This document shows positions 56,707 through 64,000 of a stretch of DNA of 64,000 nucleotides, one piece after another. The position numbers were made by a program, and so were the translations under genes. The stretch is from Thermoanaerobacterales bacterium (GTDB lineage Bacteria; Actinomycetota; Acidimicrobiia; Acidimicrobiales; JACDCH01). The DNA is taken from NCBI GenBank assembly GCA_017577565.1, contig PKRH01000002.1, positions 1 to 64,000 on the forward strand. The letters run 5' to 3'. Within the stretch, counting starts at the first letter, position 1. Each line of letters starts with the position of its first letter. Below the pieces are notes generated by a model that did no database searches, was not told the DNA's origin, and saw only the letters and a program-made list of their open reading frames with translations.

Positions 56707-58428
56707 GTGGCCCGCATCCGCGTCGCGCTCTGCCAGATCAACACGACCGTCGGCGACCTCGACGGCAACGTCGAGCGCGTGCTGCGCGCCGCCCGGGAGG
56801 CCGAGGAGGCGGGCTGCGACCTGGCCGTCTTCCCCGAGCTGGCGCTGACCGGCTACCCGCCCGAGGACCTGCTGCTGAAGCCCGGCTTCGTCGCCGACAA
56901 CCGGCGGGCGCTCGACCGGGTGGCGGCCGCGACCGGCGAGTGCGCCGTGGTCGTCGGGTTCGTCGACGCCGGCCGCGACCTCTACAACGCCGCCGCCGTC
57001 TGCGCCCGGGGCCGGGTGCACGCCGTCTACCACAAGCGCAACCTGCCCAACTACGCGGTCTTCGACGAACAGCGCTACTTCGCCCCCGGCCAGACCACCT
57101 CGCCGCTCGTCGAGGTGGCCGGCGTGCGGGTCGGCGTGTCCGTCTGCGAGGACGCCTTCAACCCCAGCGGGCCCATCGCCACCCAGGCCGACGGCGGGGC
57201 CGAGCTGGTGGTCAACATCAACGCCTCGCCGTACTACGCCAACCGCCTGGCCGAGCGCGAGCGCATGCTGGCCACCCGGGCGTCGGACGCCTCCTGCACG
57301 CTCGTCTACGTCAACCAGGTGGGCGGCCAGGACGAGCTGGTGTTCGACGGCGCCTCGATGGTGTTCGACACCCACGGCGAGCTGGTCGCCCGGGCCCGCC
57401 AGTTCGACGAGCAGGTGCTGGTGTGCGACATCGACGTCCAACCGGTGTTCCGCAAGCGGCTGCTCGACCCCCGGGGGCGGCGCACCGACGCGCCCCTGCC
57501 GGTCGTGACCATCTCGTCGGCGCCCCGGGTCGACGACCCCACCGACGTCCGGCGGCCCGCGGTGGCCCCCACCCTGCCCCCGGTGCGGGAGGTCTACGAG
57601 GCGCTGGTCCTCGGCACCCGCGACTACGTGCGCAAGAACGGCTTCACCGACGCGGTCGTCGGGCTGTCGGGCGGCATCGACTCGTCGCTGGTGGCGCTCA
57701 TCGCCGTCGACGCCCTCGGCGCCGACCACGTCCACGGCGTGCTCATGCCGTCCCGCTACTCCAGCGAGCACTCGCTGACCGACGCCGAGAAGCTGGCCAC
57801 CGAGCTGGGCATCGAGCACCGGGTCATCCCCATCGAGCCGGCGCACGCCGCCCTGCTCGACATGCTCGCCCCCAGCTTCGAGGGCCTCGAGCCCGACGTC
57901 ACCGAGGAGAACCTGCAGTCGCGCATCCGCGGCGTGGTCCTCATGGCGCTGTCGAACAAGTTCCCGGGCTGGATCGTCCTGACGACCGGGAACAAGAGCG
58001 AGAGCGCCGTCGGCTACTCCACCCTCTACGGCGACACCGCCGGGGGGTTCGCCGTCATCAAGGACGTGCCCAAGACGCTCGTCTACGAGCTGTGCCGCGA
58101 CCGCAACGCTCGGGCGGGCCGGGCGCTCGTGCCCGAGGAGGTGCTCACCAAGCCGCCCTCCGCCGAGCTGCGCCCCGGCCAGCTCGACGAGCAGTCGCTG
58201 CCGCCCTACGAGGTGCTCGACCCCATCCTCGAGGCCTACGTCGAGGACGACCGCACCCGGGCCGAGCTCGTCGGCATGGGGTTCGACCCGGCGCTCGTCG
58301 AGCGCGTCACCCGGATGGTCGACGCGGCGGAGTACAAGCGCCGCCAGACGCCGCCGGGCGTGCGGGTGACGCCCAAGGCCTTCGGCAAGGACCGCCGCGT
58401 GCCGATCACCAACCGCTACCGGGGTTGA
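56707..58428 (+). CDS. nadE: Glutamine-dependent NAD+ synthetase
   Basis: A 573-residue two-domain enzyme. The nitrilase-type amidase (1-265) has its triad Glu44 (VFPELALTGY), Lys110 (VYHKRNLPNY) and Cys147 (VSVCEDAF); the synthetase domain (about 285-573) has the PP-loop VGLSGGIDSSLVAL and TTGNKSESAVGY. It makes NAD+ from deamido-NAD+ using glutamine as nitrogen source. GTG 56707 lies 8 bases after TACCCT (56693-56698), consistent with a leaderless mRNA. The divergent glnE start is 60 bases away. Confidence 0.95.
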   Translation: MARIRVALCQINTTVGDLDGNVERVLRAAREAEEAGCDLAVFPELALTGYPPEDLLLKPGFVADNRRALDRVAAATGECAVVVGFVDAGRDLYNAAAVCARGRVHAVYHKRNLPNYAVFDEQRYFAPGQTTSPLVEVAGVRVGVSVCEDAFNPSGPIATQADGGAELVVNINASPYYANRLAERERMLATRASDASCTLVYVNQVGGQDELVFDGASMVFDTHGELVARARQFDEQVLVCDIDVQPVFRKRLLDPRGRRTDAPLPVVTISSAPRVDDPTDVRRPAVAPTLPPVREVYEALVLGTRDYVRKNGFTDAVVGLSGGIDSSLVALIAVDALGADHVHGVLMPSRYSSEHSLTDAEKLATELGIEHRVIPIEPAHAALLDMLAPSFEGLEPDVTEENLQSRIRGVVLMALSNKFPGWIVLTTGNKSESAVGYSTLYGDTAGGFAVIKDVPKTLVYELCRDRNARAGRALVPEEVLTKPPSAELRPGQLDEQSLPPYEVLDPILEAYVEDDRTRAELVGMGFDPALVERVTRMVDAAEYKRRQTPPGVRVTPKAFGKDRRVPITNRYRG

Positions 58429-58439
58429 CGGCGACGCCC

Positions 58440-58482
58440 GCCGCGCCGCACGCGGGGCCCGGCGGATTGCCCCCGGCGCGGC
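58440..58482 (+). terminator. Weak hairpin after nadE
   Basis: GCCGCGCCG (58440-58448) and CGGCGCGGC (58474-58482) can pair across a 25-base loop, shortly after the nadE stop. Confidence 0.35.
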
Positions 58483-58503
58483 CGCAGCGGCGAAGCTGGG
58501 GGC

Positions 58504-59193
58504 GTGAGCGCCGACATGCCCCCACCGCGACCCGACACCGCCCCGACCCCGGACGGGCCGGCGGTGACGATCCAGGCCGTGCTGTTCGACCTCACCGGCG
58601 TCCTCACCTCCTCGCCGTGGCCGGCGCTGGAGGCCTCGGCCGGCGGCGACCTGGAGCTGCTGACCGGCCCCTACCACGAGGACACCGACCACCCGTGGCA
58701 CCGCCTGGAGCGGGGCGAGATCACGCTCGAGGAGTGGCTGCTCGCGGTCACCGCCCTGGCGGAGGAGCAGGGGCGGACGCTCGACCTGTCGCCCATGCGC
58801 ACGCTGCTCGACGACCTCACCGTCCACGAGGACGTCGTCGAGCACGTCGCCGGGCTGCGGGCCGACGGCTACCGGACGGCGCTGGTCACCAACAACGTGC
58901 GGGAGGGCGCGTCGACCTGGCGGGCCAAGCTGCCGGTGGACGACCTGTTCGACGTCGTCGTCGACAGCTCGGCCGTGGGCATGCGCAAGCCCGACCCGGC
59001 GATCTTCACCCACACGCTCGACCTGCTCGGGGGCGTGGCGCCCGAGCGGGCCGTGTTCCTCGACGACGTCGAGAGCAACCTCGCGGGCGCCCGCCGGGCC
59101 GGCCTGCACACGATCCTCGTCGGCGACCCGCCGGCCGACGCGCTGCGGGCGCTCGATACGCTGCTGGGCCGCCGCGCCGGCACCGGCGTGTGA
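58504..59193 (+). CDS. HAD-superfamily hydrolase
   Basis: A 229-residue HAD protein. Motif I is VLFDLTGVLTSS near residue 26, where the second Asp of DxD is Thr, as in epoxide-hydrolase N-terminal-like and some phosphonatase groups; motif II is LVTNNVREG, motif III MRKPDPAIF and motif IV VFLDDVESNLAGAR. It should act on a small phosphorylated or halogenated compound; which one is unclear. The GTG start at 58504 is followed by a Pro-rich 20-residue lead, so a slightly later start is possible. Confidence 0.85.
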   Translation: MSADMPPPRPDTAPTPDGPAVTIQAVLFDLTGVLTSSPWPALEASAGGDLELLTGPYHEDTDHPWHRLERGEITLEEWLLAVTALAEEQGRTLDLSPMRTLLDDLTVHEDVVEHVAGLRADGYRTALVTNNVREGASTWRAKLPVDDLFDVVVDSSAVGMRKPDPAIFTHTLDLLGGVAPERAVFLDDVESNLAGARRAGLHTILVGDPPADALRALDTLLGRRAGTGV

Positions 59194-59234
59194 CGCCGGC
59201 GTCCGGACCCGCCCCCGAGCCCCCGAGGACGCCC

Positions 59235-59768
59235 ATGGCCGACATCGCCGAGACCATCGAGGAGAGCGGCCGCCGCATCGGCAGCCACGCCTGGGTCGAG
59301 GCGCGGCTGTTCGAGGTCGTCGGCCGGTGGTCGGGCACGGTGCCCGAGCCCCGCGCCCGGGTCCTGTTCGCCCGCCAGAGCCACCACCACGCCTGGCACG
59401 CCGAGATGTGGCACGACCTCCTGCCCGCGCTGCCGCACCTGCCGACCGACGAGCTCGTCGCCCCCACGGAGGGCGACGCGGCGCTGGTCGCGGCGCTCGA
59501 GGAGCCCGACGCGCCGGCCGGCGGGGACGGCGCCGGCGAGCAGGGCGAGGACGGCCGCCTGGCCACCCTGGGCCGGCTCACCGCGCTCTACCGGCGGGTG
59601 CTGCCCGAGCTCGCCGCCCGCTACGCCGACCACCTCGCCCGCACGACGCCCGTGACCGACGGCCCGACCATCCGCGTGCTCCGCCTGGTCACCGCCGACA
59701 TCGAGGCGGACACGGCCGAGGGCGAGGCGCTGATCGAGGCCCTCGGCGGGCCCCACCCCCCGACCTGA
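59235..59768 (+). CDS. Helical protein of unknown function
   Basis: A 177-residue protein from ATG 59235, 5 bases after GAGGA; an in-frame GTG at 59190 that overlaps the HAD stop is an alternative. It opens MADIAETIEESGRRIGSHAWVEARLFEVVG and carries FARQSHHHAWHAEMWHDLLP, a His-rich helix that resembles ferritin-like metal-binding proteins. The remainder is helical with an acidic insert. I do not recognise the family beyond other actinobacterial hypotheticals. Likely cotranscribed with the HAD gene. Confidence 0.65.
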   Translation: MADIAETIEESGRRIGSHAWVEARLFEVVGRWSGTVPEPRARVLFARQSHHHAWHAEMWHDLLPALPHLPTDELVAPTEGDAALVAALEEPDAPAGGDGAGEQGEDGRLATLGRLTALYRRVLPELAARYADHLARTTPVTDGPTIRVLRLVTADIEADTAEGEALIEALGGPHPPT

Positions 59769-59787
59769 GGCGCCGCTCCCGGCCCGG

Positions 59788-59988
59788 TCAGCCCGGCGAG
59801 GGATCGACCCCGAGCAGGCGACGCAGCGGCGCCCGCATGGGCGGCGGCGGGGCGTCGCGGCCGGTCGACCGCAGCACCCGGAGGACCGCCGCCAGCTCGG
59901 TCAGTCCCCGGAGGTCCGGGCGCGGGCGCGCGACCTCGCCCGCGAGGAGGCGCTCGGCGTCGGTCCCGGTCAGCTCGGTGGAGGACAT
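59788..59988 (-). CDS. 66-residue protein downstream of ECF sigma factor
   Basis: A short protein from ATG 59988: MSSTELTGTDAERLLAGE, then RPDLRGLTELAAVLRVLR and a Pro/Arg tail. It lies 82 bases downstream of the ECF sigma gene on the same strand. Its RPDL-x-L-x2-L pattern resembles the N-terminal sigma-binding helix of actinobacterial anti-sigma proteins that start with a membrane-tethered domain, but the membrane part is absent. It may be a truncated or soluble anti-sigma partner; this is a guess. Confidence 0.5.
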   Translation of the reverse strand: MSSTELTGTDAERLLAGEVARPRPDLRGLTELAAVLRVLRSTGRDAPPPPMRAPLRRLLGVDPSPG

Positions 59989-60070
59989 CCCTACCCGTCG
60001 CGAACGTTCGCGGGGCCGCGCCGGATATGGGCACGCCGGAGGGGACCGCTGCCGCCGGGGCGGCGGCCGG

Positions 60071-60676
60071 TCACACGAGGGCGACCTGGTTCTCGAGGTG
60101 GCGGCGCAGGGACGCCAGCGCCCGGTGCTGCAGCGCCTTGACCGCGCCCTCGCGCTTGCCGAGCAGACGGGCCACCTCCTCGACGGACAGGTCGGCGACC
60201 ACCCGCAGCAGCACGACGTCGCGCTGGTCGGGCGACAGGACGCCGAGCAGCTCGCGCACGCTCTCGTGGGACAGGAGCGCGAAGGCGTCCTCCTCGACGT
60301 CGCCCCAGTCGGCGCTGGTGTCCTCGACGCCGACCTCACCCTGGAGCATCGGCTGGCGGCTGTTGCGCCGCCGGTCGTCGACCATCCGGTGGTGGGCGAT
60401 CGTGAACAGCCACGACCTGAAGCTGCGGTCGTCGCCCTCGAACCCGCCCAGCTTGCGGTGGACCTGGGCGAAGACGTCGTTGGTCAGGCCGTCGGGGTCG
60501 CTGGCCCGGTGCCAGCGGAGGTACGAGGCGACCTGGCCGGCGAAGCGGCGGTAGAGGTGCTCGAAGGCGATCGGGCAGCCGGCCCGGGCGTCGTGGACGA
60601 GTGCGGTGACCGGGAGGTCGCGGCGGAAGCGGCTCGGCGACGTGGTCGCTTGGCTCCGTCGGTCGCTGGACTGCAC
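60071..60676 (-). CDS. ECF-type sigma-70 factor
   Basis: A 201-residue sigma factor from GTG 60676 after GGGGGGAAGGA. Region 2 (about 30-100) reads AFEHLYRRFAGQVASYLRW, FAQVHRKLGGF and FRSWLFTIAHHRMVDDRRR; region 4 (about 135-195) has LSPDQRDVVLLRVVADLSVEEVARLLGKREGAVKALQHRAL in blocks. It is encoded back to back with the housekeeping-like sigma gene across a 308-base region that has a minus-strand TAAGGT box (60746-60751). The downstream 66-residue gene may be its partner. Signal unknown. Confidence 0.9.
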   Translation of the reverse strand: MQSSDRRSQATTSPSRFRRDLPVTALVHDARAGCPIAFEHLYRRFAGQVASYLRWHRASDPDGLTNDVFAQVHRKLGGFEGDDRSFRSWLFTIAHHRMVDDRRRNSRQPMLQGEVGVEDTSADWGDVEEDAFALLSHESVRELLGVLSPDQRDVVLLRVVADLSVEEVARLLGKREGAVKALQHRALASLRRHLENQVALV

Positions 60677-60984
60677 GTGAGTCCTTCCCCCCGGATCTCC
60701 CAGGCCGTCGGCGGTCGGTGTCGTCGCTGCCGTCCCCGGCCGGTCACCTTAGCCAACGGCGACCGGCGACGCCGGGTGACCGTGGTCGCCGGGGTCGGGT
60801 CCGTCACCCGTCGTGGGCGTCGAGGTGGTCACTCTTGACCGCACCGGTATCCTTTGACGCGCCCAGGTTGCCCGGAGGTGACCTGGGGCACCGAGTCGAC
60901 CGTGTCCGCTCCGGGAGCTGTTTCCGTCCCCGGGGTGACGCGGGGCTCCGCACGGACCGAGTCAGACGCGAGAAGGACGTTACG

Positions 60985-61920
<936 letters not shown>

Positions 61921-61944
61921 CCCGACCGGGCAACGGCACGTTCC

Positions 61945-61970
61945 CGGGGCGCCCCGCCGGGGGCGCCCCG
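61945..61970. terminator. Hairpin between the sigma factor and ClC genes
   Basis: CGGGGCGCCCC (61945-61955) and its complement (61960-61970) form an 11-bp stem with a GCCG loop between two convergent genes. No T-tract. Confidence 0.6.
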
Positions 61971-62004
61971 TGTCGCGCCCGGGCCCGGGGCCCGGCCGGC
62001 CCGG

Positions 62005-63720
62005 TCAGCGCACGCCCGTGCGCTCGAGGATCTCGTCCAGCCGCAGCACGTCGCTGGTGGTGACGATGCCGACGAACCGGTCGTCGTTGTCGACGACCGC
62101 GAGGACGTCGGTGTCGCCCCGCTCCATCGCCTGCACGGCGTCGCGCACCAGCCAGGTCGGCCGGCCCCGGGTGAGGTCGGTCCGGGCGATCTCCCGCACC
62201 TCGGTGGTGGCCCACGCCTCGCGGCGGACGGCGACGACCTCGTCGAGGACCGCCATCCCCCGGTAGCGGTTGCCCTCGTCGACCACGGGCACCGCCCGCC
62301 GCCGCTGCCCGACGAGGTGCACGGTGAGGAACTCCTCGATCGTGGCGTCGGGCGGCACCGTGCGGACGTCGGTCGTCATGACCGCGGTGATGGGCAGCTC
62401 GAAGCGGCGCTCCAGGTGGCCGAGCCGGCCGGCCCGCTGGTACCGGGCCACCGAGTGCGAGTCGCCGACGAGCAGCTGCGACGCCGCCGTGGCGAGCAGC
62501 GCCGGCACGACGAAGGCCGGGCTGCCGGTCGTCTCGGCGACGAACACGACGCCGGCCAGCGGCGTGCGGTAGCCGGCGCCGAGGAAGGCCGCCATGCCGA
62601 CGACCACGAGCAGGTCGATGTCGTCCATGCCCAGGGCGCTGGCCGCCACCCGGCCGGTCAGCGCGCCGGTGACCACCAGCGGGATGAACAGGCCGCCGAC
62701 GCCGCCGGCGCCGTAGGTGGCCATGACCGCGGCGACCCGCACGAGGAGCAGGAGGACGACGAGCCACACGCCGTGCTCCGGGTCGGTCGCCCAGGCGATG
62801 GCGTCGTAGCCGGGGCCGAGCGACAGGGGCGCGTCGAGGGCCGCGTCGGACACCCAGGCCAGCAGCGCGAGCATCGCCCCGCCGACGGCCAGGCGGGTCA
62901 GCCACGGGACGGCGACGACCTGCTCGCTGCGCAGGTGGTTGATGGCGACGCTGAACAGGCGGGCGCCGAGGCCGCACAGGACGCCGATCAGCAGGGCGCC
63001 GCCGATCTCCCGCCACCCGAAGCCGAAGGTGCCCGCGACGGGCAGGAGCGGGTCGGTGCCCTTGACCGCCGCGAAGGTCAGGTAGCTCGTCGCCGCGGCC
63101 ACCATCGCCGGCAGGACGTTGCGGCGGGCCACGTCGGCCCGGTACGGGACCTCGATGGCGAAGAGCGCGCCCGCGGCCGGCGCCTTGAACACCGCGGCGA
63201 CGCCGGCGGCCGCCCCGGCGACGAGCAGCAGCTTGGCGTCCTCGCGGGAGAAGAACCGGCTGAAGCGGCGCTGCAGACCGGCACCGACGACGGAGCCGGC
63301 GTAGATGGACGGGCCCTCGAGGCCCAGCGCACCGCCGTAGCCGATCGTGCCGATGCTGGCGAGCACGCGGGCGACGGCGGGGCGGGGGTCGATGCGGTGA
63401 TCGGCCTGCTCGTGGAAGGCGCGGATGTACTCATCGGACGTCGTCGGGCTCGCGCCGTCGCCGATCCACCGCAGGCACACGCCCGCGACGAGCAGGCCGA
63501 GGGTCGGGGCCAGCGCCTGGAGGGCGAGGGGCTGGTCGGCGACCGCCGCGAAGAGCCACTCGACGGTGGCGTGCTCGATGGCCAGGACGACCGCGCCGAC
63601 GAGGACGCCGGTCACCGCCGCGAGCAGCAGCGTCTGGTTGGTGCGACGCCCGATGACCCGCGCCTCGGACTGCCGACGGGTGGACAGCAGCGGACGAGAC
63701 GCGAGCATGAGCGCAGACAT
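62005..63720 (-). CDS. ClC-family chloride channel/antiporter with CBS domains
   Basis: A 571-residue protein. The ClC core (about 25-425) has roughly ten to twelve membrane segments; the GxEGP gate motif is LGLEGPSIYAG near residue 132 with its Glu, and YGAGGVGGLFIPLVVTGAL near residue 337 is the second selectivity loop; FLGAGYRTPLAG follows. The C-terminal 130 residues form a CBS pair (ITAVMTTDVRTVPPDATIEEFL; WLVRDAVQAMERGDTDVLAVVD) that can bind adenine nucleotides. It moves chloride or fluoride-like anions, possibly with protons. The ATG at 63720 has no strong ribosome binding site. Confidence 0.9.
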   Translation of the reverse strand: MSALMLASRPLLSTRRQSEARVIGRRTNQTLLLAAVTGVLVGAVVLAIEHATVEWLFAAVADQPLALQALAPTLGLLVAGVCLRWIGDGASPTTSDEYIRAFHEQADHRIDPRPAVARVLASIGTIGYGGALGLEGPSIYAGSVVGAGLQRRFSRFFSREDAKLLLVAGAAAGVAAVFKAPAAGALFAIEVPYRADVARRNVLPAMVAAATSYLTFAAVKGTDPLLPVAGTFGFGWREIGGALLIGVLCGLGARLFSVAINHLRSEQVVAVPWLTRLAVGGAMLALLAWVSDAALDAPLSLGPGYDAIAWATDPEHGVWLVVLLLLVRVAAVMATYGAGGVGGLFIPLVVTGALTGRVAASALGMDDIDLLVVVGMAAFLGAGYRTPLAGVVFVAETTGSPAFVVPALLATAASQLLVGDSHSVARYQRAGRLGHLERRFELPITAVMTTDVRTVPPDATIEEFLTVHLVGQRRRAVPVVDEGNRYRGMAVLDEVVAVRREAWATTEVREIARTDLTRGRPTWLVRDAVQAMERGDTDVLAVVDNDDRFVGIVTTSDVLRLDEILERTGVR

Positions 63721-63863
63721 TACGTCGCCGGTGGCGGGCCGCCGGAAGCGGGGGAGGGCGGCCCGGGCCCGTCCGGACGGGGTCGCCGTGACCCCCGGGC
63801 CGGCCGCGCCGGCGTCACGAGATCGCGTCGAACGCGGCCGCCGGGACCGCTACGATCGCCGCC

Positions 63864-63938
63864 ATGAAGAAGCTGCTGCTGCTCGTCGTGATCGCTGCCC
63901 TGGCCACCATCGCCACGAAGAAGGTGCGCTCGGCCTGA
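63864..63938 (+). CDS. 24-residue peptide resembling a shortened DLW-39 protein
   Basis: ATG 63864 lies 7 bases after TACGAT (63851-63856), as in many leaderless genes here. The product MKKLLLLVVIAALATIATKK followed by VRSA resembles the start of actinobacterial DLW-39 mini-proteins, MKKLLL-hydrophobic-RK, but stops before the DLW box. A terminator hairpin follows within 10 bases, so a complete tiny transcription unit seems present. Function unknown. Confidence 0.5.
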   Translation: MKKLLLLVVIAALATIATKKVRSA

Positions 63939-63945
63939 CGTTCGG

Positions 63946-63998
63946 GACGGCCCTCCCCGCTCCCCCGGTGCCACGCCGCGGGGGTGGTGAGGGCCGTC
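63946..63998 (+). terminator. Terminator after the 24-residue gene
   Basis: GACGGCCCTC (63946-63955) pairs with GAGGGCCGTC (63989-63998), with a further CCCCCG/CGGGGG pairing inside. It follows the stop codon by 7 bases. Confidence 0.6.
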
Positions 63999-64000
63999 GC

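Noticed and set aside
56658..58428. nadE as part of a 1712-residue glnE fusion on the opposite strand
   Set aside because: The glnE frame stays open upstream of GTG 56646 only as antisense to nadE; the protein start is fixed by family length (891 residues).
60835..60859. TTGACC and TTGACG hexamers upstream of the sigma-70 gene as -35 boxes
   Set aside because: Neither has a -10-like element at 16-18 bases; only TATCCT at 60848 looks usable and its -35 is poor.

Overview
This window is very GC-rich (by eye above 70%), densely coded on both strands, and reads as an ordinary chromosomal segment of a free-living actinobacterium. Clade markers are a WhiB-family regulator, a BldD-like regulator, a GlnR-like orphan regulator, paired ArsA-type ATPases, a DUF2505 protein, a group-2-like sigma-70 factor and GTG/TTG starts. 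Combined with an OpuC-type transporter, an ethylmalonyl-CoA mutase and a 2Fe-2S/molybdopterin fusion protein, my best guess is the class Acidimicrobiia (Iamia-like); that placement is inference from recognition, not a search. I see no rRNA, CRISPR array, insertion sequence, prophage or integron. One tRNA (Pro, CGG) is present.

Layout. 1-7.3 kb: carbon metabolism (ethylmalonyl-CoA mutase, 3-hydroxybutyryl-CoA dehydrogenase, zinc alcohol dehydrogenase) with Aat and a peptidase-S51-like protein. 7.3-11.4 kb: FKBP isomerase, BldD-like regulator, aspartokinase and aspartate-semialdehyde dehydrogenase, MazG-like protein. 11.4-19.7 kb: extended isoaspartyl methyltransferase, EEP nuclease/phosphatase, PAP2 phosphatase, DCC1-like thiol protein, a tryptophan 2,3-dioxygenase/kynureninase operon and a family-A DNA polymerase. 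19.7-23.4 kb: a four-gene OpuC-type compatible-solute ABC transporter. 23.5-28.9 kb: glutaminase facing an asparagine synthetase, a BBE-like flavoprotein and an alpha/beta-hydrolase lipoprotein. 29-36.7 kb: tRNA-Pro, receiver and STAS proteins, ArsA pair, NfeD-like protein, WhiB, FxsA, MBL hydrolase, MerR. 36.8-39.1 kb: an Fe-S locus (Mrp, SufR-like regulator, ErpA). 39.2-43.4 kb: PQQ-propeller membrane protein, 2Fe-2S/molybdopterin fusion, RidA. 43.4-48.3 kb: nitrogen-assimilation cluster with three glutamine synthetases and a GlnR-like regulator. 48.4-64 kb: VOC-DinB fusion, a decayed kinase, a second SufR-like regulator, EngB, secreted M28 peptidase, HSL esterase, GlnE, NadE, HAD protein, ECF sigma factor, sigma-70 factor and a ClC channel.

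Nitrogen is the unifying theme: GlnR-like regulator, two type I and one type II glutamine synthetase, GlnE, glutamine-dependent NadE, glutaminase and an asparagine synthetase whose own glutaminase site looks dead. Other points of interest are a permuted solute-binding protein, an 11-bp-periodic operator between two glutamine synthetase genes, several enzymes that have lost catalytic residues, and a recurrent TANNNT box placed 6-9 bases before start codons that points to widespread leaderless mRNAs. Gene ends often carry long perfect GC hairpins without a U-tract.
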